This document shows positions 1 through 7,889 of a stretch of 64,000 nucleotides of DNA, in pieces. How positions within the stretch are numbered: position 1 is the stretch's first letter; every line of letters begins with the position of its first letter. Under the pieces are notes generated by a model. It was not told where the DNA came from, searched no databases, and was given only the letters and a program-made list of their open reading frames with translations. The stretch comes from Pseudaminobacter soli (ex Zhang et al. 2022) (GTDB taxonomy: Bacteria; Pseudomonadota; Alphaproteobacteria; Rhizobiales; Rhizobiaceae), in assembly GCF_014595955.1 (NCBI RefSeq), contig NZ_JABVCF010000007.1:124001-188000 (forward strand), read 5' to 3'. The position numbers and the translations under genes were made by a program.

Positions 1-957
1 GAGCGAGGACAGCTTGCGCCGCGTGGCCAAGGTGACTTCGTCCATCATGCCCCAGGCCTCGAAGAACTTCAGAAGCTGCGCCCGCGCTCCATCGTCATTC
101 CAGCTGCGGTCCTGCTTCACGATCGTGAGAAGGTTATCAGCCGCCTCGGTGCGCTTGCCAAGGGCGTTCTGGATCATGGCGAGATCGAAACGGGCCTGAT
201 GGTCGTCCGGATCGGCGGCAAGCCGCCGCTCGAACTCGGCCGGATCGCCCAGGGCGGCGGCCTGGTCGGCCAGCGCGAACTTGGTGCGCACCGCCGCAAC
301 CTGCGGCGCGTCCTTCTTGTCCTCCGGCACGCTGGCAAGCACCTCTTCGGCGCCGGCGCGATCGCCGGCCTCCAGCAGCAGGTCAGCCAGGCCTCCGAGC
401 GCCTCCGGATTGTCCGGCTGCTCGGCCAGAACCGTCTCGTATAGGTTTACGGCCGTCTGGAGGTCGCCGGTTTCGCGGGCCTGGGTGGCCGCCGTAAGGA
501 TTTCGGCGGCCTGCGGGCCCGGACCTTTGCCCGCCACTCGGTCGATGAAGTCGCGGATCTGGCTTTCCGGAACGGCCCCCATGAAGCCGTCGACGGCCTG
601 GCCGTTCTTGAAGGCGATGACGGCCGGAATGGACTGGATCCCGAGTTGGCCGGCGACGGCAGGATGGTCGTCGATGTTCATCTTGACCAGCTTGACCCTT
701 CCGGCGGAGGCGCCGACCACCTTTTCCAGAACCGGCGCGAGCTGTTTGCACGGGCCGCACCAGGGCGCCCAGAAATCGACGAGCACAGGCTGGCGCCGCG
801 ATTCCTGCAGCACGTCGGCCGAGAAACTCGCCGTGGTCACGTCCTTGATCTCAGCGTTTCCTGCGGCCGCGCCATTGCCGCCCGGGGCTCCGCCGTACTG
901 GACGTTGGTCGAGTAGCCGCCGCTTGCGCCTGCGAAAGGATTGTCGTCTCTGTTCAT
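1..957 (-). CDS. CnoX/YbbN-like thioredoxin-domain protein with TPR tail (partial)
   Basis: The reading frame opens at the ATG complementary to 955-957 and is still open at the left edge, giving 319 codons here. After a glycine-rich leader of about 35 residues comes a thioredoxin fold with the active site WCGPC (Cys67 and Cys70). From about residue 140 on the protein is helical with TPR-like repeats (for example NLYETVLAEQPDNPEALG). This is the architecture of E. coli YbbN/CnoX, a chaperedoxin that holds unfolded proteins and passes them to GroEL. E. coli CnoX has the SxxC form of the site, whereas this protein keeps both cysteines, so it could also act as an oxidoreductase. The family is about 300-330 residues long, so only a few C-terminal residues should be missing. 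The next gene, PrdX, lies upstream on the same strand. Confidence 0.9.
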   Translation of the reverse strand, partial: MNRDDNPFAGASGGYSTNVQYGGAPGGNGAAAGNAEIKDVTTASFSADVLQESRRQPVLVDFWAPWCGPCKQLAPVLEKVVGASAGRVKLVKMNIDDHPAVAGQLGIQSIPAVIAFKNGQAVDGFMGAVPESQIRDFIDRVAGKGPGPQAAEILTAATQARETGDLQTAVNLYETVLAEQPDNPEALGGLADLLLEAGDRAGAEEVLASVPEDKKDAPQVAAVRTKFALADQAAALGDPAEFERRLAADPDDHQARFDLAMIQNALGKRTEAADNLLTIVKQDRSWNDDGARAQLLKFFEAWGMMDEVTLATRRKLSSL

Positions 958-1022
958 CTCACCCAATTCCGCTGCTTGCTTGCGTGGCCATTCGCCGCAA
1001 CCGGCAGGCCAGCATGTGGCTA

Positions 1023-1520
1023 TCATTCGGACAGTTTCAAGATGGTCGGCTCATGCCCGGTGGCGCGAACGAAGCGCAACAGGTCCGTGCTGCCGATCGA
1101 AGTCGTCGCATCGTTGGTCAGAGGGTGGGCGTTGACGACGTCATGGGCCATCAGCGCCTCGTCGATGAAAAACCTGACCCGCTGCTCGCTATCATTGATC
1201 AAGCCGAACAATGAGACAGCGCCCGGGATCACTCCAAGAAGCTCCATCAGCGCTTCGGGCTTGCCGAAGGAGACGCGGCTGGCTGCACCGATCTGGTGAT
1301 GGATCTGCTTCAGGTCGACCACCGCATCCTCCTCGACCGTGAGGAGAAAATAGCTGTCCTTCTTGTCCTTGAGGAACAGGTTCTTGGTATGCCCGCCCGC
1401 GATCTCGCCGCGCAACGCCTGTGAGTCCGCGACGGTGAACAGTGGCGGATGCTCGATGGTGGTGGTCTCGATCCCCAGCGATTCGAGGAAGGCGAAGAGA
1501 TCGGCTCTGGTTTTCGGCAT
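1023..1520 (-). CDS. PrdX-type prolyl-tRNA-editing deacylase (YbaK/ProXp fold)
   Basis: The product is 165 residues and reads through as a single YbaK/aminoacyl-tRNA-editing domain. It begins MPKTRADLFAFLESLGIE and has the family signature GGHTKNLFLKDKK near residues 45-57, the lysine-rich strand that binds the tRNA end. PrdX/ProXp proteins remove wrongly attached alanine or other amino acids from tRNA in the cytoplasm. The open frame continues upstream for almost 190 codons, but that part is not family-like, and the ATG at 1518-1520 matches the usual family start. No strong Shine-Dalgarno sequence is visible before it. The gene lies behind the CnoX-like gene on the same strand, 65 bases away. 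Confidence 0.88.
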   Translation of the reverse strand: MPKTRADLFAFLESLGIETTTIEHPPLFTVADSQALRGEIAGGHTKNLFLKDKKDSYFLLTVEEDAVVDLKQIHHQIGAASRVSFGKPEALMELLGVIPGAVSLFGLINDSEQRVRFFIDEALMAHDVVNAHPLTNDATTSIGSTDLLRFVRATGHEPTILKLSE

Positions 1521-1935
1521 GCTCGAGATCTGCGGATTGGCTGGAGGAGTGGAATTGAGGCTCCACTCCGGAATGCACAACGGCGCGGTCCATGTCAAAG
1601 GTGCAGCCCGATTGGAGAATTTCGGAACAGCAGAGCATGCCGGCCGCATTGGGTATGCTTTCCGATACGGCCATACTGCCATGGAGTGTAGAGGCACGAC
1701 CAGAACACGACAAAATGGACCGCCGCCGCCAACGCGGCCGTTTATGGCCAGTGTCATCGAGATACTGATAGGCCGGACGATCAATGATGGGCCCGGTGGT
1801 GCACACCCGAACTGCCGTAGGAGGAGAGGACCGGGCAGTCGCGCCAGATGTTCGCAAGCGGAGCGGGATCGAAAGACCGCATAGGCGTATCGCCCACCCT
1901 GACGCGGCGGCATGGACCTTCCTCGTTTTTCCCTG
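1521..1935. other. intergenic stretch without a supportable gene
   Basis: Long open frames cross this stretch on both strands, but they are extensions or shadows of the PrdX frame and show no recognisable protein family. I see no repeat or hairpin that stands out. It ends at the promoter of tRNA-Gly. Confidence 0.5.
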
Positions 1936-1966
1936 TTGCAATCGGCAAGCGCTTCGGCCATATAAG
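1936..1966 (+). promoter_or_regulatory. putative sigma70 promoter of tRNA-Gly
   Basis: TTGCAA (1936-1941) is followed after 17 bases by CATATA (1959-1964), or after 18 bases by ATATAA. The tRNA starts about 30 bases downstream, a normal distance for a tRNA leader. Confidence 0.5.
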
Positions 1967-1994
1967 CGCGGCTTGCGGCGCTTGCGCCGCGCGA

Positions 1995-2069
1995 GCGGGT
2001 GTAGCTCAGGGGTAGAGCACAACCTTGCCAAGGTTGGGGTCGAGGGTTCGAATCCCTTCGCCCGCTCCA
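1995..2069 (+). tRNA. tRNA-Gly (GCC anticodon)
   Basis: The sequence folds as a complete cloverleaf. The acceptor stem is GCGGGTG (1995-2001) with CGCCCGC (2059-2065), including one T-G pair. The D arm uses GCTC/GAGC, the anticodon stem is CAACC/GGTTG around the loop TTGCCAA (anticodon GCC), and the T arm has the GTTCGAAT loop. The discriminator is T, as in bacterial glycine tRNAs, and the CCA end is encoded (2067-2069). Confidence 0.97.
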
Positions 2070-2085
2070 AAGTCCAAAGTCCTTC

Positions 2086-2110
2086 AAAGCCGCGGAACTC
2101 TGCGGCTTTT
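2086..2110 (+). terminator. Rho-independent terminator after tRNA-Gly
   Basis: AAAGCCGC (2086-2093) pairs perfectly with GCGGCTTT (2102-2109) around an 8-base loop and ends in a short T run. It sits 17 bases after the tRNA. Confidence 0.75.
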
Positions 2111-2609
2111 GTGTTTTCCGGGCGGTTGGAATCGTAGATGGCTGAGACCACCCAATACGTCGCGCTTACCGCGGGGTTACAAGTTCACCAGTCTGACTGT
2201 GCGTGAGATAACGGCGTCTGCAGTATTCGGAAAATCTTAGCCCCAGAATCGGCCCGATCTTCTCCCTGTGTCGCCCTTGTGAGGGATTAGAAAATGGGGG
2301 GTGAACTGCAGCGACGAAACAATTTTTCGCTTGCCAAGCGGCGCACTCCGCGAATGGCACGATCCACCGCCGTGTTTGGCTGGGGCTCTACTCCCTTCAC
2401 CCATTTGAAGCTGGCGATTATATCGAGGGCACCTTGCCGCGCTTCGCGTAAGGCTGTGAGGTAGGCCGGCGGCATCTGCCGCTGATCCATCCTCTCTGAG
2501 TATGGGTTCAGTCGGCGCTCAGAGGTGACCAAGAAGGCTTTTATCTACTATATGCGCTTCGAAAGATCAGCCCGTCACTGCAATATTATGAAGTGAAAAC
2601 GGACGGGGT
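2111..2609. other. intergenic stretch next to tRNA-Gly, no confident gene
   Basis: The stretch appears less GC-rich than its surroundings. The longest open frame is on the minus strand at 2287-2532 (81 codons, product beginning MVTSERRLNPYSERMDQRQM). It resembles no family I know and has no convincing ribosome binding site. It could be a small orphan gene or a decayed one. No integrase or attachment-site duplication is visible here. Confidence 0.4.
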
Positions 2610-3329
2610 CTATGGATTGGCTTCGTCCGACGCCAGCACGCCCTTCACGTCCTTCCACGATCCCATCATGTGCGCCCGGAGTTGTTCCGACAGAGCTTCG
2701 GCATCGCGTCGCTCCAGGGCTGCCAGGATCTGCTCGTGCTCGCGGATCGCCTGATCCCACCATTGCCGCTGCGAGTTGCTTACGTAGCGCATACGCCGTG
2801 AGCGCATGTTTAGCTTGTCATGCAGATCGATCAGAAAGACATTCTTGCTGGCCGCCACGATCTTTTTGTGGATCCGCTGGTTCATATCGAAATATTTGAG
2901 CCGGTCGCCGGCGGCGTGGTAGGCGAGCATGCGATCGTGCAACTGTTGGATTTCGGCAAATTCCCGCGGCGAGATGAACTGGCAGGCAAGTTGACCGGCG
3001 ACACCTTCGATTGCGCCGATCGCGTAAAGCATGCCCATCACATCGTCTGCGCTGGGTTGGACGACCACCGCGCCCCGGCCGGGCAGAAGTTCAACCAGGT
3101 TCTCCGACGCAAGGACCTTGAGAGCCTCGCGCATAGGCGTGCGCGAGATGCCAAACTCCTCGCAGAGCTGCATCTCCGGGATGATCTGTCCGGGACTGAG
3201 CTCATCGACAAGGATCATGTCGCGAAGCCGGATCGCAACCTCTTCATGCAGGGTGCCGCGACTGATGCGGCGGGCTGAACCAACTGCAGCCGCCTTGTTC
3301 GCGCCTGCCGATCTCGACCTCACAACCAA
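2610..3329 (-). CDS. GntR-family transcriptional regulator (FCD type)
   Basis: This is a 239-residue regulator with an N-terminal winged helix-turn-helix (LHEEVAIRLRDMILVDEL, then CEEFGISRTPMREALKVL) and a C-terminal all-helical FCD ligand domain from about residue 95. That domain carries the usual metal/ligand residues, including the HDRM and REHEQIL segments. I chose the TTG at 3327-3329 because GGAGG lies nine bases upstream (complement of 3339-3343). An ATG at 3404 is in frame, but it would place the promoter-like TATAAT inside the gene. The gene is divergent from the catabolic operon that starts at 3651, and FCD regulators usually repress a neighbouring operon until its substrate or an intermediate binds. 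The matching palindromes at 3390-3397 and 3512-3519 are likely operators. Confidence 0.85.
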   Translation of the reverse strand: MVVRSRSAGANKAAAVGSARRISRGTLHEEVAIRLRDMILVDELSPGQIIPEMQLCEEFGISRTPMREALKVLASENLVELLPGRGAVVVQPSADDVMGMLYAIGAIEGVAGQLACQFISPREFAEIQQLHDRMLAYHAAGDRLKYFDMNQRIHKKIVAASKNVFLIDLHDKLNMRSRRMRYVSNSQRQWWDQAIREHEQILAALERRDAEALSEQLRAHMMGSWKDVKGVLASDEANP

Positions 3330-3388
3330 TTTTGCGTTCCTCCGAAGCTCAAGGGCAGCGTACCAAATTCTCCCCCGATATAGCGATG

Positions 3389-3398
3389 CATAATTATA
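3389..3398 (-). promoter_or_regulatory. putative gntR -10 box overlapping an ATAATTAT palindrome
   Basis: On the minus strand the sequence reads TATAAT (complement of 3393-3398), a perfect -10 box, but no good -35 lies upstream. It overlaps the self-complementary octamer ATAATTAT (3390-3397). The same octamer occurs in the promoter of the divergent operon, which suggests autoregulation. Confidence 0.45.
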
Positions 3399-3501
3399 TA
3401 TCAAGCGTCATAGCCCACCTTAAGGCGTGTGGCAACAATGGGTTAGGCGGGAGGTAGGGCCCAGATGTCCCGCGGGCGGGGAAAAATTTCCGCCCCAGCC
3501 G

Positions 3502-3530
3502 TTGACAGTCCATAATTATGAATTACTAAT
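3502..3530 (+). promoter_or_regulatory. putative promoter and operator of the catabolic operon
   Basis: TTGACA (3502-3507) and ACTAAT (3525-3530) are 17 bases apart, a plausible sigma70-type promoter with a perfect -35. The spacer contains the perfect 10-base palindrome CATAATTATG (3511-3520). A dimeric repressor bound there would block RNA polymerase. The shared octamer with the gntR leader makes the divergent GntR protein the natural candidate. Confidence 0.55.
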
Positions 3531-3650
3531 TTCGTTGAAACGCAATCAAGGCTAGCTGCCCCCCCAACTGAGCCGGTTCAGGACGGTGTGTCCGCCGTCG
3601 AGGGTGGTTGCATGCCTGCGGTTCGCCGATTGCACGAGCAGGAAGATGGA

Positions 3651-4442
3651 ATGAACGTGGGCGAGACATCTGGCATCAGCTTGAGGGAGGAGGGCGAGGG
3701 ACTTTTCCGCCTCACCATGAGCAATCCAGGCAAGAAGAATGCACTGACGCTAGACATGTATCGCGACTTCGGTGCGACGCTTAAGCAGCTTGATGGAAGT
3801 GACGCGGTCCGTTGCCTTGTCGTCCAAGGCGCGAATGGAGATTTCTGTGCCGGCAGCGACATTGGCGGCTTCGACGGCAACCGCAGTGGCTTGGAACTGG
3901 CGCGCGAGTACGCGGACTTCACCGTTGCGATGGTTCGCACCCTGAGGGACTTCCGCCATCCGACAGTCGCCTGCATCGAGGGCGTGTGCGTCGGCGGGGG
4001 GCTAGAAATTGCTTCGGTCTGTGACATTCGCATCGCCGGAAACAGCGCCCGCTTCGGCATTCCTGTGAACCGTATCGGGATCACCCTCGACCATGCCGAG
4101 CTCGCTGACCTGATGGCGGTCATCGGGCGCACGGCAACGCTCGAGATGCTGCTGGAGGGTCGTATCTTCGGAGCGGAGGAGGCCCTCCGGATAGGGCTCG
4201 TCACGCGGGTCGTCGATGATGCTGCGGTGGTTGCCGAAGCCGACGCTGCGTCGCAGCGCATCGCGCGCTCGGCCCCGCTGGTCAATCGCTGGCACAAGAA
4301 GTTCGTTCGTCGCCTGCAGCAGCCTGGCCAGCTCGACGAAAGCGAAATTGCCGAAGCCTATGCGTGCTTCGAATCCGAAGATTATGAAATCGGCCGCCGA
4401 TCCTTCGCGGCCAAACTGCGCCCCAACTTCGTCGGTCGCTGA
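3651..4442 (+). CDS. enoyl-CoA hydratase/isomerase family protein (crotonase fold)
   Basis: The 263-residue protein has the crotonase signature. The first oxyanion-hole segment is GANGDFCAGSDIGGF, and the second is CIEGVCVGGGLEIASVCDIRIA with the conserved GGG and a glutamate after it. Family members handle acyl-CoA thioesters as hydratases, isomerases or hydrolases. In classic hydratases a second acid sits in the following FG.PE motif; here that place reads FGIPVNRIGIT, so a simple hydratase reaction is doubtful. The start ATG at 3651 has AGGA seven bases before it; the GTG at 3588 and the ATG at 3612 are in frame but less well placed. It is the first gene of the operon and is followed after a few bases by the CoA-transferase, so it probably acts on that enzyme's CoA ester. 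Confidence 0.85.
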   Translation: MNVGETSGISLREEGEGLFRLTMSNPGKKNALTLDMYRDFGATLKQLDGSDAVRCLVVQGANGDFCAGSDIGGFDGNRSGLELAREYADFTVAMVRTLRDFRHPTVACIEGVCVGGGLEIASVCDIRIAGNSARFGIPVNRIGITLDHAELADLMAVIGRTATLEMLLEGRIFGAEEALRIGLVTRVVDDAAVVAEADAASQRIARSAPLVNRWHKKFVRRLQQPGQLDESEIAEAYACFESEDYEIGRRSFAAKLRPNFVGR

Positions 4443-4457
4443 ATCATGGGGGCAAGA

Positions 4458-5669
4458 ATGACTGCCAAGCAGAAGAAGGCAACCGGACCGCTTGCAGGCC
4501 TCAAGGTGCTGGACCTCTCGCAGATCATGGCGGGACCCTATTGCACCATGGTGCTGGGCGACTTGGGCGCCGAGATCGTCAAGATCGAAAAGCCGGGCTC
4601 CGGCGACGACTCCCGACAGATGGGGCCTTATGTCGACGGCGAATCTGCCTCTTTCGCCCATATCAACCGCAACAAGCTGGGTGTCGTCCTCGACATCAAA
4701 TCCGAGCGCGGTCGCGAGATTGTCCACCAGTTGGCGCGCGAGGCGGATGTCGTCGTGGAGAATTTCCGTGTCGGCGTCACCGAGAGACTGGGCGTCGACT
4801 ACAAGACGCTGAGCGCGTTGAATCGCAGGCTGATCTACTGCTCGATCTCCGGATACGGCCAGACCGGGCCCTATGCCAAGAAGGGCGGTTTCGACCTTGT
4901 CGCGCAGGGTGCTACCGGGATCATGAGCATCACGGGGGAGCCGGACGGCCGCCCGTTGAAGTCGGGCATCGCCATATACGACGTGGGCGCCGGGCTCACC
5001 GCGACCTATTCGATCCTGGCGGCCCGCATCCATCAGCTGCAGACGGGCGAAGGACAGCACATTGACATCTCGCTGGCCGAATGCGGCCTGCCATGGTTTG
5101 CCTGGGAAGCCGCGGCGTATTTCACGAAGGGCATCGTGCCGCGCGCGACCGGCAGCCGCCACAGGTTCGACGCACCCTACCAAGCCTTCAAGACCGGCGA
5201 CGGCTTTCTAGTGCTCGGTGCCGCCAACCAGCGGAGCTGGGAACGTCTTTGCCGCGACGTTCTCGGGCGCTCTGACTTGGTCGAGGATCCGCGCTTCCTC
5301 ACCAATAGTGAACGCATGGACAATATCGATCAACTGGAGCCGATCCTCGAGGCGGAATTCGCCAAGCGGGACGCCGCGACCTGGATCGAGCTGTGCACTG
5401 CCGCCAGTGTTCCTTGCGGGCCGATCAACGACTTCCACCAGGCGATGAACGATCCGCACTATCTCGCGCGCGACATGGTCATGGAAGTCGATCACCCGGT
5501 CTTTGGCCGGATGAAGGTAATCGGTATCCCGGCGAAATTTTCGAAGACGCCGGGAGACATACGCCTCGCGGCGCCGACAATGGGCCGCGATACCGATGCT
5601 GTCCTAGAGGACCTTGGCTTCACGCCGGAGCAGATCAAGGACCTACGTGTGAGCGGGGTTGTCCAATAG
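4458..5669 (+). CDS. class III CoA-transferase (CaiB/BaiF/Frc family)
   Basis: The 403-residue product starts its family domain with GLKVLDLSQIMAGPYCTMVL and contains VVVENFRVG and GYGQTGPY, all typical of CaiB/formyl-CoA transferase proteins. The catalytic aspartate that forms the acyl anhydride is Asp175 in IAIYDVGAG. These enzymes move CoA between carboxylic acids, often succinyl-CoA and the substrate acid. The gene starts 15 bases after the crotonase; ATG 4446 is also possible, but ATG 4458 better matches family length. Together the two suggest that an acid made in this pathway is turned into its CoA ester and then modified. The acid itself cannot be read from the sequence. Confidence 0.9.
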   Translation: MTAKQKKATGPLAGLKVLDLSQIMAGPYCTMVLGDLGAEIVKIEKPGSGDDSRQMGPYVDGESASFAHINRNKLGVVLDIKSERGREIVHQLAREADVVVENFRVGVTERLGVDYKTLSALNRRLIYCSISGYGQTGPYAKKGGFDLVAQGATGIMSITGEPDGRPLKSGIAIYDVGAGLTATYSILAARIHQLQTGEGQHIDISLAECGLPWFAWEAAAYFTKGIVPRATGSRHRFDAPYQAFKTGDGFLVLGAANQRSWERLCRDVLGRSDLVEDPRFLTNSERMDNIDQLEPILEAEFAKRDAATWIELCTAASVPCGPINDFHQAMNDPHYLARDMVMEVDHPVFGRMKVIGIPAKFSKTPGDIRLAAPTMGRDTDAVLEDLGFTPEQIKDLRVSGVVQ

Positions 5670-5769
5670 GTGACTGGCCGCAGGGGCTGCCGCCCATAAA
5701 ACAAAGCAAGGCAGCACTGGCAAAGAGAGGGGAATTGGCGCCGCGGCGTCAAACAATGGAGGATTAGAC

Positions 5770-6990
5770 ATGAGCTACAGGATCGATCGCCGTCAGTTCG
5801 CCAAGTTGGCAGCGGCCGTTGCGGCGGGCGCCGTACTCTCCAACACTGCCGGCGCGGCAGAAGCGTTCCGCCTCGGCGCACTGAACTCGATCACGGGCGC
5901 TGGCGGCGCCTACGGACCCGGCATGCTGGAAGCGATCCAGATCGCCGTCGCCGAGGTGAATGCCGCAGGCGGCGCCGCGGGCAGGCAGTTCGAACTGTTC
6001 GCCGAAGATGATCAGACCAAGCCAGACGCTGCCGTGCTTGCCGTCAAGAAGCTGGTCGAGATCAACCGCGTCGAGGCTGTCGTCGGCATCTGGCCCTCGT
6101 CGGTGCAATTGGCGACCCTGCCCATCACCAACGCCGCCAATGTGCCTTCTTTCAATGTCTGTGGCGCGCCCGAACTCGAGACCCTGGACGACAAGGATCT
6201 CGTCTTCCAGTTCTACGCATCGAACAAGGTGATCGGGGCTGTCTTCGCCGAGGTGGCGAAGAAGCGCGGCTTCAAAAATCCGGCGGTGCTGGCGTACAAC
6301 AATGCGACGATGGTCGCCCAAGCCGAGAATTTCCGGTCGACGTGGGAAGCGGGCGGCGGAGAGGTTGCCGACTTCATCGTCTACGAACCGAACCAGACCA
6401 GCTATCGCACGGAACTGGACAGGGCGCTGTCGAAGAACCCCGATATCTTGGTACTCAGCTCGTACACGCCTGACGTCACCATCATCCTGAAAGAATGGTA
6501 CCAGTCCGGTTACGATTGCAAACTCATATCGCCCGGCTGGTCCATCACCCAGGCGGTCGCAGATGCCCTCGGCCCGGAAGTCAGCGCGCAGGCGACTACC
6601 ATCTCCAACGTACCGGCAAGCAGCACTGAAGCTTACAAGGCTTTCCACGAGGCATTCGTCGCGCGGACCGGCCGGCAGCCGGAAATGTTCGCCACCGCAG
6701 CCTACGATATGGTGATCGTGCTGGCCTTGGCGATCGAACTCGCGGGCGCTAGCGCCAAGGGCACCGAGATCTCGGCCAAAATCCGCAATGTAACCAATGC
6801 GCCAGGTAACAAGGTCTCGACCTTCGCCGAAGGACTCGCTGCGCTGAAACGAGGCGAGGAGATCGACTATGAGGGCGCATCGTCTCCGCTGGAGTTCGGC
6901 GAAGCGGGGCAGACCACTCCCGCATTCGGCATCTTCGGCTTCGAGGACAATAAGCTCGCCCTTCAGGAAGTCATGACGCTCAAGTCCTGA
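5770..6990 (+). CDS. Liv-type ABC transporter substrate-binding protein (Tat signal)
   Basis: The 406-residue protein starts with a twin-arginine-like signal, DRRQFAKLAAA, followed by a hydrophobic stretch to about residue 30. It then has the periplasmic binding protein type I fold of the LivJ/amide family (FRLGALNSITGAGGAYG, VNAAGG, VVGIWPSSVQLA). It should capture the solute in the periplasm for the permeases and ATPases encoded directly behind it. LivJ-type proteins bind branched amino acids, amides, urea or aromatic acids. With an amidase and HyuAB in the same operon, an amide or heterocyclic solute is a reasonable guess, but the ligand is not readable. GGAGG-like sequence (tggagg) lies before the ATG. 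Confidence 0.92.
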   Translation: MSYRIDRRQFAKLAAAVAAGAVLSNTAGAAEAFRLGALNSITGAGGAYGPGMLEAIQIAVAEVNAAGGAAGRQFELFAEDDQTKPDAAVLAVKKLVEINRVEAVVGIWPSSVQLATLPITNAANVPSFNVCGAPELETLDDKDLVFQFYASNKVIGAVFAEVAKKRGFKNPAVLAYNNATMVAQAENFRSTWEAGGGEVADFIVYEPNQTSYRTELDRALSKNPDILVLSSYTPDVTIILKEWYQSGYDCKLISPGWSITQAVADALGPEVSAQATTISNVPASSTEAYKAFHEAFVARTGRQPEMFATAAYDMVIVLALAIELAGASAKGTEISAKIRNVTNAPGNKVSTFAEGLAALKRGEEIDYEGASSPLEFGEAGQTTPAFGIFGFEDNKLALQEVMTLKS

Positions 6991-7009
6991 TCGTCGAGGG
7001 CGGACTATA

Positions 7010-7885
7010 ATGGACTGGATCAACATAACCAACGCGGCGATCAACGGCATTGTCCTGGGATTGCTGCTGGCGCTTCCGGCGCTGGCTGTAACCCTGGTGT
7101 TCGGTATCGCACGCTTTCCGCATGCGGCAGTCGGCGACTACATGACATTTGGCGCCTACACGGCCATTTTGGTCCAGTCCTTCATGTCGGCTTCCTTGGT
7201 GGCCGCCGCACTGATTGCCTCGGCGGCCACAGCCTTCCTGTCGCTCTTCTTCTACGCCTGGGTGTTTAGGTCGTTGTCGCAGCGATCACCTGTATCGAGC
7301 CTGATCGCATCGATCGGCGTCGCCTTTGCCGTGCGCAGCGTCATCACCTTCTTTGCAGGACAGTCGCAATACGTCATCGAAGCACCCCTGGTCCGAGCCT
7401 GGAACTTCAGCGGCGTACGCATCCTCCCAACCGATCTGTACGTCGCCGCGACGGCGGTCCTCGCGCTGGCCGCCGTGTTCTTCATGCTTCATTTCACGGC
7501 GTTTGGCCGCCGCATGCGCGCGGTCGCCGACAATCCCGAGCTCGCTGCGGCTAGCGGGATACGGGTGCGTGAGGTCATGATCACGTTGTCCGTCATCGTC
7601 GGCGCGTTCTGCGGGCTTGGCGGCATGTTGATGGGCTTCAAGGCCGTCGTGCTTCCCGAACTCGGATGGGAACTCATCCTTCCGATCTTCGCCTCCGTCA
7701 TCCTGGGCGGCATCGGCAGCCCTGTGGGTGCGGTCTGCGGCATGATCCTCTTCGGGATATCGCAGGAAATAGCATCACTCTACGTCGGTGCATCCTACAA
7801 GCTTGTCCTCGCCTTCGTCGTGCTCCTTCTGGTCCTGCTGATCAGGCCCCAGGGCATGTTCGGCAAGATCATAGCGGTGAGGTGA
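7010..7885 (+). CDS. Liv-type ABC transporter permease (LivH)
   Basis: This 291-residue inner-membrane protein has about eight hydrophobic segments and the LivH hallmarks, including GIVLGLLLALPALAVTLVFG at the N terminus, the inner loop ELAAASGIRVREV and FASVILGGIGSPVGAVCG near the C terminus. It forms one half of the translocation channel with the LivM gene that begins five bases behind it. It is part of the operon that starts at 3651. Confidence 0.93.
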   Translation: MDWINITNAAINGIVLGLLLALPALAVTLVFGIARFPHAAVGDYMTFGAYTAILVQSFMSASLVAAALIASAATAFLSLFFYAWVFRSLSQRSPVSSLIASIGVAFAVRSVITFFAGQSQYVIEAPLVRAWNFSGVRILPTDLYVAATAVLALAAVFFMLHFTAFGRRMRAVADNPELAAASGIRVREVMITLSVIVGAFCGLGGMLMGFKAVVLPELGWELILPIFASVILGGIGSPVGAVCGMILFGISQEIASLYVGASYKLVLAFVVLLLVLLIRPQGMFGKIIAVR

Positions 7886-7889
7886 TCCG

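Noticed and set aside
281-916. Open frame on the plus strand over the first gene, 211 codons
   Set aside because: It is a shadow of the CnoX-like gene: the minus strand carries the thioredoxin motif WCGPC and TPR-like repeats, and the plus product is low-complexity without any family signal.
1363-1884. Plus-strand frame of 173 codons upstream of tRNA-Gly
   Set aside because: More than a quarter overlaps the PrdX gene on the other strand. The product has no recognisable domain and there is no ribosome binding site.
2070-3330. Integrative element at tRNA-Gly
   Set aside because: No integrase or recombinase gene and no second copy of the tRNA end is visible in the window, so I only note the odd composition.
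4002-5183. Minus-strand frame of 393 codons across the crotonase and CoA-transferase genes
   Set aside because: Both plus-strand genes have complete family motifs; the minus frame is an effect of the high GC third-base pattern.
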